DNA of 64,000 nucleotides from Vanessa cardui (Eukaryota > Arthropoda > Insecta > Lepidoptera > Nymphalidae), in the NCBI RefSeq assembly GCF_905220365.1, contig NC_061136.1:382001-446000 (forward strand), written 5' to 3'. This document shows, piece after piece, positions 1 to 12,032 of the stretch (the stretch's first letter is position 1; each line of letters starts with the position of its first letter). A program made the position numbers and the translations under genes. Under the pieces are notes generated by a model. It was not told the origin of the DNA, did not search any database, and was given only the letters and a program-made list of their open reading frames with translations.

Positions 1-678
1 GCTTATTCTATTCGATTGTTGAAAAATCAATCTCACTATCTAAAGCGGACTACTCGTATTGGAGCAGTTGGCGCTCAAAATGGAAACCATACCTAGCAGT
101 GGGTTGCTTAGAGTTGCTCTTTATTTATACTCAGCAGATATTCTTAATGAATAATGCGCTTAATGAACCTGGTCCAAGGACATTTAAAATTTCGACTACA
201 ATATGAAAAAAATAATCTTTCCGATTCTAATCTATGTTTAATTTTCCTTCTCTGTAATAAATTTGATCTATTCGAATATATTCGAATTAATTTGCTTTTT
301 CCACACAGTGGTTGAATTGAATAAATACATATGTAAAAGTATCGTAATTCCTTCAGATTATGTATATATCAGATTGGATTTTTAAAGATCGCGTACTAAA
401 TAAAATATTGTTTAAACCATTTATTTTGCTACACATACACATACATTAAATTTAAAGAACACAGTGTAAGTAGCTCATATCTCATTATAAGCTATGCTAA
501 TGCACAGCACTGATTTTCAGATGGCCCCTGACTATGTTTATGTTAATCCATAAACACATAACATGAAAATAAATAAATGAAATTATAAGAACAAAAACTA
601 AAACTAAAAAGTACTTATACTAAAAAAAAGAAACATAATACACAAAAAGAAAAACATCACAAGGAACTTAGAGAATAG

Positions 679-700
679 ATAGACAGACAGACAGACAGAC
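679..700. repeat. (AGAC)n microsatellite
   Basis: About five AGAC units. The rest of 1..1836 is AT-rich and shows no gene or recognisable repeat. Confidence 0.85.
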
Positions 701-1836
701 TTAGACATAAGACACCTTTTTACCTGTTTATCTGTTGTAATATCTTGAAAAGGACGTAGAAGAATACTTTTAAAGATACTGATGCCCTATTTGCTTGTAA
801 GATTATCATGATAGATCTATATATTAACATGATAGATCACATATTATTTATGTGATTTAAATATTTAATAAAACTACGAAAAAAACCTTTAGGAAATAGA
901 AAATATCTCCCTGTTTCATCGTCATCTGAATACTAGTAGTCGTTGTATGAACGAGCACATTCACAACGTCTTCAGAAATCGATGTTTCATACGCGGACGA
1001 TATCGTCCCGTATATCTTTCGCGGCCACCACTCAATGAATAAATTGATCCTGGCATATGACTCTTATACCGCTCTGAATAAAGGTCATATTGTAACAAAA
1101 ACAACGCTTGACCCACGTCGAATATTGCAGTTTACTCAATCGAACTTTGATGAATTGTGTTTGGATATAATGTGTTAATATTTAAACCTAAATACTCTTG
1201 AAATAGAGGTTATAATTGTATGATAATAATAAATGTATTGCGAATAATATCTTCGTTGAAATTTAATCAGAGTAAAGGGTTATTTATTAAATATTTAGAT
1301 ATAATCGTCGTAAAAATTATGGACAAAGTAATAAGAGATATAAATTTAGAGACTTTTTGCTAACCCTTTTGGTTAGGTACCAAACTCATGATATATTCTA
1401 TTTCGATTATAAATAATTATGATATTATTATGTTGTTCAAATCAAGCTTATATGCTTATAAGTACTAGAAAACTATAATATACTATAAAGAAGCTGTCAG
1501 GACCCTACGGGACCTGGAAGGTCGGGAACCGAGGGTTTTTGCGCAAAGGCGATTGCGATTCCATTAAAAATAGTTAATGTTGTTTTTATTAGGAAGGGCT
1601 TTTGCAAACAACTTATCAATTAGTCTAAGGGAACATCCAGATAGTATTGTTGTATTTCAGTTTAGAAAAGGATAAGGGACAATATGGTTTTAGGTCCAGA
1701 CGAGGACATATATTTCATTTTTTTATGTTGGTTAGTTTAAAAGTTCAATAAGTCAAAATTACGTAGGATGTAATTATGTTTATTATAATTGTAATTCCAA
1801 TTACTGTTAACGTAGTTTAGTGAAGCTCGATTAAAA

Positions 1837-2080
1837 AAGTAAAGTAAAGTAACAAAGACCTAAGGCCTCCTCTGCGGGTTGGTGGAATGCACACGTGGCA
1901 GAATTTTGACGAAATTAGACATATGCCGGTTTCCTCACGATGTTTTCCTTCACCGCCCAACACAATATGAATTATAAACACAAATTAAGCACATATATAT
2001 AGATAGTGGTGCTTGCCTGGGTTTGAACCCGAAATCATCGGTTAAGATGCACGCGTTCTGACCACTGGGCCATCTTGGCT
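1837..2080 (-). mobile_element. tRNA-derived SINE A, internally deleted
   Basis: Reads on the minus strand from the tRNA-like head (complement of 'gggccatcttggct') through the B-box-like 'gggtttgaaccc' and the conserved 'cctcacgatgttttccttcacc' body to a (GTAAA)n-type tail. The segment with the 'ggaacagcgtggtgg' block is deleted. Confidence 0.85.
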
Positions 2081-2175
2081 TTAAAGCCCGATTACATATA
2101 CATAGTATATTTTTATCAACATTTTAAATATATGTTCATTTGGAATACCTATAAATTTCAAAAGTTTGTGTAGTT

Positions 2176-2230
2176 GCACCACTTCATGAAAATGCTATGT
2201 TAGGTACATAGCATTTTCATAAAGTGGTGC
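2176..2230. repeat. Hairpin, 25-bp arms, 5-nt loop
   Basis: GCACCACTTCATGAAAATGC... pairs with ...AGTGGTGC with one mismatch; the loop is TAGGT. Confidence 0.9.
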
Positions 2231-2843
2231 GTTTGCCATTAGAAAACAGTCAGCCTGATTTATTGAATAATTTTGTTTTAAAATTATTCGACCTTTACCT
2301 GTTATTGCGCCTACGAAATCAAATCAACAAGGGCTTATAATGTCTTACATTCCATATTTGTCAGCAGGTTGACAGTGCAAGGAATTTTATTATATTCTTG
2401 CACTGGTTATTCAAAAAAACTACTCACCCTCAAGAGGTCAATGCCCTCAGAAAATAAATACAAAAATTAACCGAGTCCTCACTTGGGAACTTAAAATTCT
2501 TAAGCCAAAGAACTTTAACAATGTTCTTAAAATCTTGTACGTTTCGGTAACGTCGGTTATTTTCCGACTATTGCATATTTGATGTGGTTTGTACACGGAC
2601 AGGGAATTGGGAACAAATACGAGCGAACTTTAATCAAACAAGGAATTCGCATTGCGGTACGAAACGCTAACTTCTTGGAATTCCGTATGTTTTATTTTTG
2701 GAGGTAAAAGCGACTTCGGAATTAAGGTTGAACAATCGCCTAACTTCGTAATAAAAATTGTCTTTATGTAATTACAGTTGTCACCCGTGGACTTCTTCTC
2801 ATTTTGGGGGTTATTTAAAGCTCTGGGTTCAAGCCTCGAAGGT

Positions 2844-2905
2844 CGAGATGGCCCAGTGGTCACACGTGTGAAATTTTTTCATACGTCGTGTATTTAAATT
2901 TATAT
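2844..2905 (+). mobile_element. SINE A head fragment
   Basis: 'tcgagatggcccagtgg' matches the SINE A head for about 20 bp, then the similarity fades. Strongly truncated. Confidence 0.5.
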
Positions 2906-3122
2906 ATATATATATTGTAAATAAATTAACTATGGTTGATACTATATTGTTGGCACTTGTTTCTGGCATAGAATCATCTGTACAATGTCCAAAATTCGTT
3001 TTTAAAATACAATACTTATATACTTTAGTTATTAAAACCAATACATTATCTTAGTAACGACATTAATTACTTATGTAACATATAAATAGACGATAATACA
3101 AAGAAAATCAAACAAAAACATA

Positions 3123-3128
3123 TTTATT
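3123..3128 (-). terminator. Candidate polyadenylation signal of the MADF-BESS gene
   Basis: TTTATT on the plus strand reads AATAAA on the minus strand, about 250 nt beyond the stop codon. Such hexamers are common in AT-rich DNA, so this is only a reasonable candidate. Confidence 0.35.
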
Positions 3129-3374
3129 ATAAAATTATCTTTTATCATTGCAAAATATTTTTTTCACATCATAATCGTCCTACGTATACCACTTCAGTCC
3201 ATATCATCAATCGCCTCATAATATCCCGGCTAAAGAGATATCTTGCAACATAAATGCATGTGTGCGAGCGAGACAACGGTATACAGAGTCTCCTGTCAGT
3301 TCCGTATTCAAAACATCCACTGTTACAGGAACTCGGGATTAGGAAATTAGATCGTTGCGTTGCCCTTAACATTC

Positions 3375-3805
3375 TTAATCATCTTCGTTTCTCGTCGCTT
3401 CTTCTAGAACTGTCAATAGTTTAATTTTAGTAGTTATCTTCTTAGACACAGGTATACTCTGCAACGTACTTAGCATTGACAGGAGAAATAGTTTGTCCTC
3501 ATCATCGTCCAATTCGTACTTCGGTTTCTTTGCTCGCCTGTACCTGTCCTCTTGCAAAGGATCATCATCATCATCTTCCTTCTTAATATTAGTTGTAAAA
3601 TCTGGGACTTCGTAGTAAATGTAATCTGGTGCTTCATCTGAGTCTCTTGATATAACCACTTTACGGAGGAATTGTAGTTGTTGGAAATGCGTGTATTCAG
3701 ACTTCCTTGGTCCCGGAAAATCTCCAGCCTTTAGCTTCTCCTGTCTTTTGAGCTCGCGTGTGAAACAGCCTCGAATGCCTTTCCATTTCTTTTGTAATGT
3801 TATTT
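3375..3805 (-). CDS. MADF-BESS domain protein, exon 2 (C-terminal part)
   Basis: Second and last coding exon of a MADF-BESS protein, a family of insect DNA-binding or co-regulator proteins (Adf-1 type) that act in the nucleus. An acceptor AG at 3807..3806 follows a T-rich tract read on the minus strand. The split codon (G from exon 1 plus AA) gives Glu58. Residues 58-105 complete the MADF domain, with the typical W-K-x-I/L-R and F-x-R-E spacing (KKWKGIRGCFTREL). An acidic linker contains a run of Asp. A C-terminal BESS motif lies at about residues 159-194 (DEDKLFLLSMLSTL...). The stop TAA is at 3377..3375. The two exons total 603 nt, or 200 residues, a normal length for a small MADF-BESS protein. 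An apparent start at 3659 is an internal GTG and not the real start. The family call is strong; the specific function is unknown. Confidence 0.85.
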
Positions 3806-4177
3806 CTGAAATTAGTAAATTATAAATTTAATAAATATCAAATTGTATACAAACAACAAACATAACTTATTTCATATAAATAATAATTTCTACAAGTTAT
3901 AATTAGATTTTATGGGTAAACATATTTTAGAAAAAAATATAAATCTATAATATGTTCGAGGTCATTTGGATAAATATTTAATTAATATACTTACTTGTTT
4001 ACGTTAATGAAATGATATAATTTATCAAAACAATTGATAATACATTTAGTACCGCAACAAATAACCAATTCAATAAACGTTCATAAAATACAACAACATT
4101 GTAATGAATAAAGATTTGAAATAAAAATAGGTTTGTTATCATAACAATGAAATGTTTAAAACGTCATTGTCACTTAC

Positions 4178-4349
4178 CGGCATTTCTCCGCTCCGTGGCT
4201 GTCAAGGACTTGCCGCCGAATATATCAACAATGTCATCCCAACATTGCTTTTTCAATTCTCTCTTAGAATATTCCTCTAAAGTACTATCCCATAAAGGTG
4301 GTCTGTTTTCTATTTCTTCTATAAATCTTTCCGTATCGAAATTATCCAT
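4178..4349 (-). CDS. MADF-BESS domain protein, exon 1 (N-terminal part)
   Basis: First coding exon of the gene finished at 3805..3375. ATG is at 4349..4347. The exon encodes 57 residues plus one base and ends at a canonical donor, G|GTAAGT, at 4177. The peptide begins MDNFDTERFIEEIENRPPLW and continues with D-S-T-L-E-E-Y, which is the start of a MADF domain (F-I-x-x-I-x-x-x-P-x-L-W-D). The phase joins exon 2 exactly: 1 + 146 nt before the codon at 3659 equals 49 codons. The intron, 4177..3806, is 372 nt. No other ATG in frame lies closer to the domain. The plus-strand open frame over the same bases is a shadow. Expression is likely driven from the CpG-rich stretch just upstream. Confidence 0.85.
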
Positions 4350-4640
4350 TTTTACAGTTAAAAATAATTCGATTTATGAATTGTAAAACGTTTTAACGCG
4401 TCCAATATCGCGACTGGTGGCCGACTGGTTGTGGAAATAGATGCGTGGCCAAAATGGCGGCGTGTGCCGAGCGAGTGTGACGTACAGCGCCGCTCGACGC
4501 AGCGGTTTGGCAACGCCGCGCAGTTGCCGGTCGCCTTGTAGCGGAGTATTTCATATCGACTTGGTCACGTCGCCATTTGCAATTGCGGCGTATTTTATTT
4601 ATTGCATAATATTTTTGCACCCGCTAGCTTCTCTTGAACT
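4350..4640 (-). promoter_or_regulatory. Probable promoter/5' UTR of the MADF-BESS gene with a YY1/Pho motif
   Basis: This stretch directly upstream of the MADF ATG is much richer in GC and CpG than its surroundings (for example 4441..4530). At 4449..4461 it carries CCAAAATGGCGGC, which on the minus strand is the exact YY1/Pho consensus GCCGCCATTTTGG, about 100 bp upstream of the ATG. A related 'gccattt' core is at 4571..4577. The position and motif fit a core promoter or 5' UTR. The transcription start cannot be placed from sequence alone. Confidence 0.5.
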
Positions 4641-5015
4641 GGATCTATTTTAATAATTGATATTGGTATTATTTGAATAATTAATTTGAATTCTTTCTAT
4701 GTTTTAATAATATCACTGAAGAATTTAAAATTTACTCTTTAGTTTTGTCATGATTTTTTTAAATATACTTGTACAATTTTAATTAAAATAACAATATTTA
4801 GTACGGCTTTGATTTTTAAAAACGTTTTTAATTGAAATAACATTTATAAGTATAATTATTGATTCGGTTATCGACACCTAATTGTGGGACTCCAGTCACT
4901 TCCTCTCGTGGCGTGGTGCGGTGAGCTCGTACTGTCTGGCACGAAAAAAACAAAATACAATAAGCGGACAAATAATATATGTATCGATTGGTAAATTAAT
5001 ATAGTGACAAAGTAG

Positions 5016-5172
5016 AAAAAGAGTAACTACTGAGTTTCTTGCCGGTTCTTCTCGGTAGAATCTACTTTCCGAACCGGTGGTAGCTTCACTTAATTGTTAA
5101 ATGACGATTCAAAAATGCTTGTAAAAGCCCACTTGAATAAAGTATACTTTGATTTTGATTTTTGATTTTGGT
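5016..5172 (+). repeat. LINE-type 3' tail repeat C
   Basis: 'cttgccggttcttctcggta', then 'gacgattcaaaaatgcttgt', then AATAAAG and a (TTTGAT)-like tail. This looks like a LINE 3' UTR; minus-strand relatives lie at 33346, 39873 and 62803. Confidence 0.6.
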
Positions 5173-5276
5173 TATGTGACTAGTTTTACGACAGCTTAGT
5201 GGCTGACAAGTCAGGTACTAAAATGTTATTGAATATTTCCATGCAAAAATTCTCGCGATAAGTAGAGTTTAGATGT

Positions 5277-5858
5277 CAATGATATTCTAATAAACAGATA
5301 TGAACCCATACTAAACAACAAAAAAAGTGTGCCGCGCCGGGGACCGTTTATTTTACATTTCGTTACAAGTAAAAAGGATAGCTTGATAAAAACGATAAGT
5401 AAAAGGGATAACTAGATGTTCTAATTGCGCAAAACGTATTGCTACGTAATTATTGATTTTTTATTTTTTATTTGACGACCTCCATGGTCGAGTGGTGTGT
5501 ACACCGGTTTTCATGGGTACGCCACTCTGAGGTCCCGGGTTCGATTCCCGGCCGTGTCGATGTAGATTACCATTAGTTTTCTGCGTTGTCTTGGGTCTGG
5601 GTGTTTGTGGTACCGTCGTTACTTCTGATTTCCATAACACAAGTGCTTCAGCTACTTACATTGGGATCAGAGTAATGTATGTGATGTTGTCTCATATTTA
5701 TTTATATAAAAAAAAAAAAAAATTATGACGTATTATATATATAATTTATATAACTTATTACTACGTAAAACAACTAAAGGCAAACGTCCCAATTAGGACG
5801 TTTTCTAGTCTTCACTTTTTGCGCGTTAATGACATATCTGTTTATTAGAACATCATTG
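5277..5858. mobile_element. Foldback/MITE-like element with SINE B inserted in it
   Basis: CAATGATATTCTAATAAACAGATATG (5277..5302, shown in part here) is the inverted complement of 5833..5858 with one mismatch over 26 bp. Weaker inverted similarity continues inward: 'actagatgttctaattg' near 5411 pairs with the region near 5790..5810. The centre is interrupted by the SINE B copy. No coding capacity and no clear target duplication. Confidence 0.45.
5474..5722 (+). mobile_element. tRNA-derived SINE B, full length with poly(A)
   Basis: A different tRNA-like head: A-box-like 'tggtcgagtggtgtg' and a B-box 'ggttcgattcc'. It is followed by a ~150-bp body ('cgttacttctgatttccata') and an A15-type tail. 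Nearly identical by eye to the minus-strand copy at 58487..58724. It sits inside the inverted-repeat element 5277..5858. Confidence 0.88.
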
Positions 5859-7018
5859 TTGGATGTTGAATGTTTAGTCTTCCGTGTCTCGGAAAGCACG
5901 TAAATCAGTTGGTTCTGCACCTGAACTCTTTCCTATCGTATCGTATTTGCAGAAGACATCTGCAGAATTTATTCTATTCGCTTACAACTTCCTCAATAAT
6001 AAATAATATATCTGTTGTAATTTTAAAATTAATCATAATGATAATATTCGAACTATGAATATTACAGTTAATTAAGAACTTTCGCAAATTTGAATAAATT
6101 TGCAAGATTATTCCGAACTCGGCGAATATTACGAACGTTCGGTAAAATAATACGATACGATTTAGTTATTCTAGTAAGTTTCCTATTTGCAATATGCAAA
6201 TAGCACCACACATTTAAACTACCTCGTCTAGCAGCTAGGAGGAAGAAAAACATTGAGTTTATTTTTTAAAAAGTAGGAAAAAATCTTACATTAAACTGGT
6301 ACGATAAATAAGAAAAAGATTTTCCAGAAGAAAATAGTATGATATACCAACGTCATAGAGATGAAAAAATAGGTTATCCCAGGAACTAAGCAACAGATTC
6401 TAAATAAACGGATATACATTATTCCTGAGTGTCATAGGCATTAATTATATTTAGATAATATCATTTTCTTTGTTATGGTCGGCCAGTCTCGGTCAAGTGA
6501 CTGAGTGACCGGAAATTGGAGCGAACTGACTTTTTATCTGGTTCTATCTTACTCATTTTTCATAAAAATTATTCTTGCTTTTGAACATTTTTTCAAGATT
6601 TATTTAAAATTTGTAATTTTTACTTGTTTTAGATTTCAGAGGAGACAGAGGATAGATAGATTGATTATATGAGTGATTTCATAAATATTTGATAACAAAA
6701 AATAAATATATAATTGAACAATTATAAATTTAAGTATATAACATGTTAATCTTTGAAATCTGTATATTAAGTATACGCTTAAGTACAAGTAATACTCGAA
6801 GAGATTACTTTAAAAATATAGTCTGTGGACGGAATGGCATGTAATTTTAAGATAAATTTATTAAGGGGAACGAGTGAATAAATATAGTATAGAAATAATA
6901 TAGTTTCATACAACAAGCATTAGACATACAATATATTTATAATAAAAAAGTTACAAACAGCGTCAAGCGTTTTACACACGCGCACACATACACATATTAT
7001 ATTCAATGTGAAAAAAAA

Positions 7019-7340
7019 GAGCTGAGATGGCCCAGTGGTTAGAACGCGTGCCTCTTAACCAATGATTTCGGGTTCAAACCCAGGCAAGTACCACAATAAA
7101 TTTGAGCTTAATTTGTGTTTATTATTCATCTCGTGTTCAGCGGTAAAGGAAAACATCGTGAGGAAACCTGCATGTGTCTAATTTCAACGAAATTCTGCCA
7201 CATATGCATTCCACCAACCCGCATTGGAACAGCGTGGTGGAATATGTTCCAAGCCCTCTCCATTAAGGAGAGGGCTTGGAAGGGGAGGCCTTAGCCCAGC
7301 AGTGGGTAATTTACAGGCTGTTACTTTACTTTACTTTACA
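7019..7340 (+). mobile_element. tRNA-derived SINE A, full length, TTTAC tail
   Basis: Complete copy with A-box-like 'tggcccagtgg', B-box-like 'ggttcaaaccc', conserved body, the 'ggagagggcttgg' block and a tail of (TTTAC)n. Confidence 0.9.
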
Positions 7341-8547
7341 ATGTCAAACATTTATAGTCCTTGTTCATACTGCCATTGCATTGTACAGGTGACACGTCGC
7401 AGTTGAAAATCAATGAAAATTATTTTTATTTCAATAATGATAATCGCCCAACCAAGCGTTATATATTCTGTCTTTTGAATCAACGTTTCTTATATTTTTA
7501 GTCCCAATAAAAGACGGTCGAATATCGACCAATCAGAGTACACTGCTAATAATAAAATGTGTGATAAAAGGTAATAATTTTGGTATATACCATTTTTTGG
7601 TATAATTTGGTATATTGTGTGCAATATTATACTTGATTTGAAAAACAATTATGATAACCAAATAACAGCATAAAAAAAAATCACTTTTCAAAGGATAGCT
7701 AAAAATACATGTGTTATAGTATTCATATTTATCGTGTCTTTGTATACAATTATAATTGGCAAAGTATAAAGAGTAGAAAATTATCCATATCTAATTTTTA
7801 GTTTTATTCATAAATGTACGTATACGAGGCTACTTAGCCTTGTATGTATATGTATGTATGGATTGAGATGGTAAATACATAATCGAAATTGCAACATACT
7901 GTAAAGCGTTTGCGTGTTTCAGCTTAGGAGACATTCTTAAGATAAATATTCATAACATATACCTATACCATACTATAAAATTATAATATTTTAATAAACA
8001 TACATATATCAAAAGTAAAATTCATATTATTTAAAAAAAACGAAATTATGCCGTAGAAGTTATAGTTAAATATTATATTTGTCAACATGACTTCACATAA
8101 AAAATTATTATACATAAAAATTACAAAAATGTATCCACAATTTTATATTTACTTTGCTTGCTCCGTGTAAACATACAGCTAAAATATTCAAAATTTGCAT
8201 ATTTGTTCGCCATCACGATAACAATAAAAAATAATCTGAACAATTCAATGATTGTATTAGTATAATATTATGAATGGTGTTAAAAGGCTTGTGTGAAGAG
8301 GCACTAAGCCGCGCTGAACGTAAATCAAGCTGATGTGAGGACAATCGCAGCAAGACGCTATTGTAGCCATTCATGAGCCATGAATGTGCTGTGATTTACT
8401 GACTCATGACGCCAGTAGTCGCTTTGTCGTGTCACTAATGGGAAGCGTTATTTCTGTTATGATTTAAAATATCATGACTGAATGAGACCTAATCTACCTA
8501 CTTGGTTACTCGAATGGAACCAGTTTATATATTATACTATATAAATC

Positions 8548-8810
8548 ACTAGCAACCCGCCCCGGCTTCGCATGGGTGGAATACTGATACTAGATATCTT
8601 ACAGAATTTGTTTACTTACGACATCTCATTAAAAACTTCTCAAAGTATCAATGTCAATTTATCATATTCTCCATATATTACATACAAAAACCTTCCCCTA
8701 GAATCATTTTATCCATTAAAAAAACGCATAAAAATCCGTTGCATCATTTTAAAGATCTAAGCATACATGTGGATAGGCAGCGGTAAGCGACTTTGTTTTA
8801 TACTATGTTA
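8548..8810 (+). repeat. Dispersed repeat D (full-length copy)
   Basis: Begins 'actagcaacccgccccggct' and ends 'gactttgttttatactatgt', with the internal 'ccttccc' and 'aaatccgttgc' blocks. This is a ubiquitous lepidopteran repeat, probably a retroelement 3' region; the class is uncertain. Confidence 0.75.
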
Positions 8811-11800
8811 AGATTAAACAGACCTGACACACTATGTCATAACAAAACATATCAAATGTAATCTTTAACACGTATTATTATAGTGTAAGGAGTTTTTATG
8901 CATCGTCATTAACGACGGAAACTAATTCAGAAAGTACATTTGCTTGTCATCGAAGTTATTGGACAGACGATGGTGACAATGACAGTTGGGCATGATTAAG
9001 ACACGTACGCCATTTTGATTTTACTCAATGTTATTTTAGTATTGAAGTTTGCAGTATTTATTTATGATATTCTTTTGTTACCTCGCTTCTGCTTGCTTAG
9101 AATAGTGATAATAATATAATCTAATTTTGTTTTGTAAAATAGGTAGAGCTAATGTGCTACCTGATGGTAAATGATCACCATCAAAAATTGTTAGTTACGA
9201 AGGGTAGGATCTATGTTCAGTTGCGGTACTTACCGAAACGGGCTGACACTAAATCCTAGCAGATCGGCACAAATAGACGCAAAACTATATTTAGAAATAG
9301 TTTGCCAAATGACGTTCATTGCCAAATATAACAACACAATTATACACAATATGTAATCAAGTGATATAAATATTTTGTTTTATTCTTAAATTAAACTGCC
9401 TTTTTTGTTTTTGTTAGGTACTTATTTCATTTATAAAAAAAGTTATCTTAAATTTTCATAATTACTAGACCTTGATTAAATTAATTAATAGCGCTGTCAC
9501 GTTTCTAAGCAATCACGGCTTTGAGCAAATATGTAAGAATTGATATTAATCGTTCATATGATTCTGAACGTTACATCAAAGCAATACGTTTTGTAATGGC
9601 GCGTGTTTTGACAGCCGGCGAATATTATCTGTGGCGACGATGGCGGGAAATTATTACAGATAATATTTACTTAACTCGGTCGCGTTCAAAGACCAGGATA
9701 TTACTTGTACAGCCAACGAGAAAGCGTATTTAAAATTAATTTTTGAATTTAAATTCAAATTTTGTCGTTTTCATAAATTAAAATATACGATGCGTTAAAT
9801 TATATTAGGTATTTGAAATATTATATTAATAAAATTTTAAGCGTATAAATGTTTTATCATTTTAATATTTTTTTTATTATTAAGCCTTTTTGTTATATAA
9901 ATTAAAAACTTAACACGTAAAAAAAATTAATGTAATGTTTTCTTTTGTAAATAATTATATATTGATAATAGCGAGATAAGATACCTGGTTCACGTAATTA
10001 AGATTTGAATTAGATTTTGAAACTAACATGGACTAAGCTTGAAAGCTGCAGGCGACGCCATGTAGATCTTAATATAGATAAATTTACTAACCCGACCTTA
10101 AAGATCATTAACTAGTTTAATACATACAAAGACAAATAATCATAAAAATAATGATTGCATATATAGATATTTCAAATACCAATTATAGCAACAGTCTGCA
10201 AATTCTATATCCTTCCTATTATCCTATTAAATTCTGAGGAGGTGTTGGAGCCTGTTCCACTAAGATGTTTCAAAAGGTTAGGGTCTTCACAATTGGCAGA
10301 TTTTCATTTCAGACGTGCAGGTCTCTTAAGGATGTTTTTGATGACAAATATAGCACTAATATAGTGGAGTAGGCCGAGTGCCTTTTTTTCTTTATTGCAG
10401 TAGGGCCACAATATAATTAAGTACTATTCATATTCCTATTTACCCCACATCATCTGAGATTCACGTATTCTAACAACTGAAATAACTCGGCTCGTATTTC
10501 AAAATCAAAAATACATTTCGTTAGTGGAAATCAAAAAGAGCCAAAGCGCCTAAATAGTTTCGTTTAGGAAAAGAGATTTTAAGTCCAAAATTTTAAACCT
10601 CACTTTCCTTTTCACTGATGATTTACACTGTTTTAATTCATACAATCAAGTTTAACCGTGTTAACAACATAGATGGTGAAAAAGTCGCCGTGTCAGGTTG
10701 ACAAAACGACTACATACATTGATAAATGACGTCATTAAAAGTTGTATTAATCATTTCTACCGTATATTATGTAGCTTAGTAGGACAGGAAATTATATAAC
10801 TTATAATGCTTGTATTTTTTATGTTAAAGATTTATTTACGCCCCTGGGGGGTAAAAAAAACTCGTACAACGTTACGGTAACTGTCATGACGTTCTCTTAT
10901 GCCGTCATACATCTCCTCTCTGTCTCTCTTCTCTATCTATTTACTTAATCTAATGCCGAATTTAAAACATAAACGTGAAAACGAAACAAACATATACAGC
11001 TACATTAAATATAAAAAAAAATGTATCCGTGGGCCACGTCTCCCAAGAAGACGACAATAATAATGATTTCCAGCGAAGATCTGCTGATGTTTATTATTAA
11101 ATATAAAACGCCAAAATGTTTAATATAAAATTTAAAAAAAGGCACGGGCATCTGCGAGCCTGTGGATGTAGTAAATTAAATAATAAAAAAAAAACGAAAC
11201 AAACAAACAAAAAAAACATCGAATATATTATATAATTTAGGATTTCCATAAATTCCATAACCAATCAACATCGAAAGTCCTGTATTGAAAAAATTATCTT
11301 CTGCATCAGCCCTGCGTCACCAACCTATACAATACTACAATAGCATAAACATTTAATTGATCAAAATTCCAGATCAATAATGCTACTAACCCGATGCGAG
11401 TTCGTACTTGGTAAGGCTGTCTTACTGTTGTGGCTGTACCTAATACGTTCCGTTCCACACAAAAGCCGTATTTCTTATTCGATCGTTCACATCGCATCGA
11501 ACATCAAAGCATGTTAAATTGTTCGTGAAGCGACTTCTGTGTATCATGAAATAATATTTTCGGTATTTATTTTTTTATATTTATCCTCTTACATTCAATG
11601 AGTCGAGATAAAATGTAAAACGATAAATTGCCCCAAAACAAGAGACGGGAATTTAAATAAATAAACTCGGCCGGCTTAACTTCAAAGACTTTTAAAAATT
11701 TTGTTACAACAATTTATTTCAGAAAATTAATGATTTTATAATTCGTTGTTTACTGTTAATCTTAAATAAGAAAACATAATATTTTGATGTATTGATGAGA

Positions 11801-11967
11801 ACAGGAAATTATAATAATACTGTCGAGCTTATTTAACTAGTAATAATTACAATGTGATTCGAATCTTTAAATCTTTTACGCTTAATTAATAATTCCAAAT
11901 TTTTCAATATTTTCACAAAATATTTTATATAGGTAACACTTAAAGTAATTAAATATGTTGACATTGG
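8811..11967. other. Gene-free stretch
   Basis: AT-rich with no supported exon. A weak minus-strand trace of repeat E lies at 9145..9265 ('taaatgatcaccatc'). A CRE-like TGACGTCA is at about 10729. The 70-codon frame near 9521 matches nothing I know. Confidence 0.5.
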
Positions 11968-12032
11968 AACAAAAGAAGTAGTATATTTTATTTGAATTAC
12001 CTATTCAAATAAAATATACTACTTCTTTTGTT
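11968..12032. repeat. Perfect hairpin, 30-bp arms, 5-nt loop
   Basis: 11968..11997 and 12003..12032 are exact complements; the loop is TACCT. Confidence 0.95.

Noticed and set aside
9521..9733. 70-codon open frame
   Set aside because: No ATG-supported context and no known motif; conservation data would be needed.
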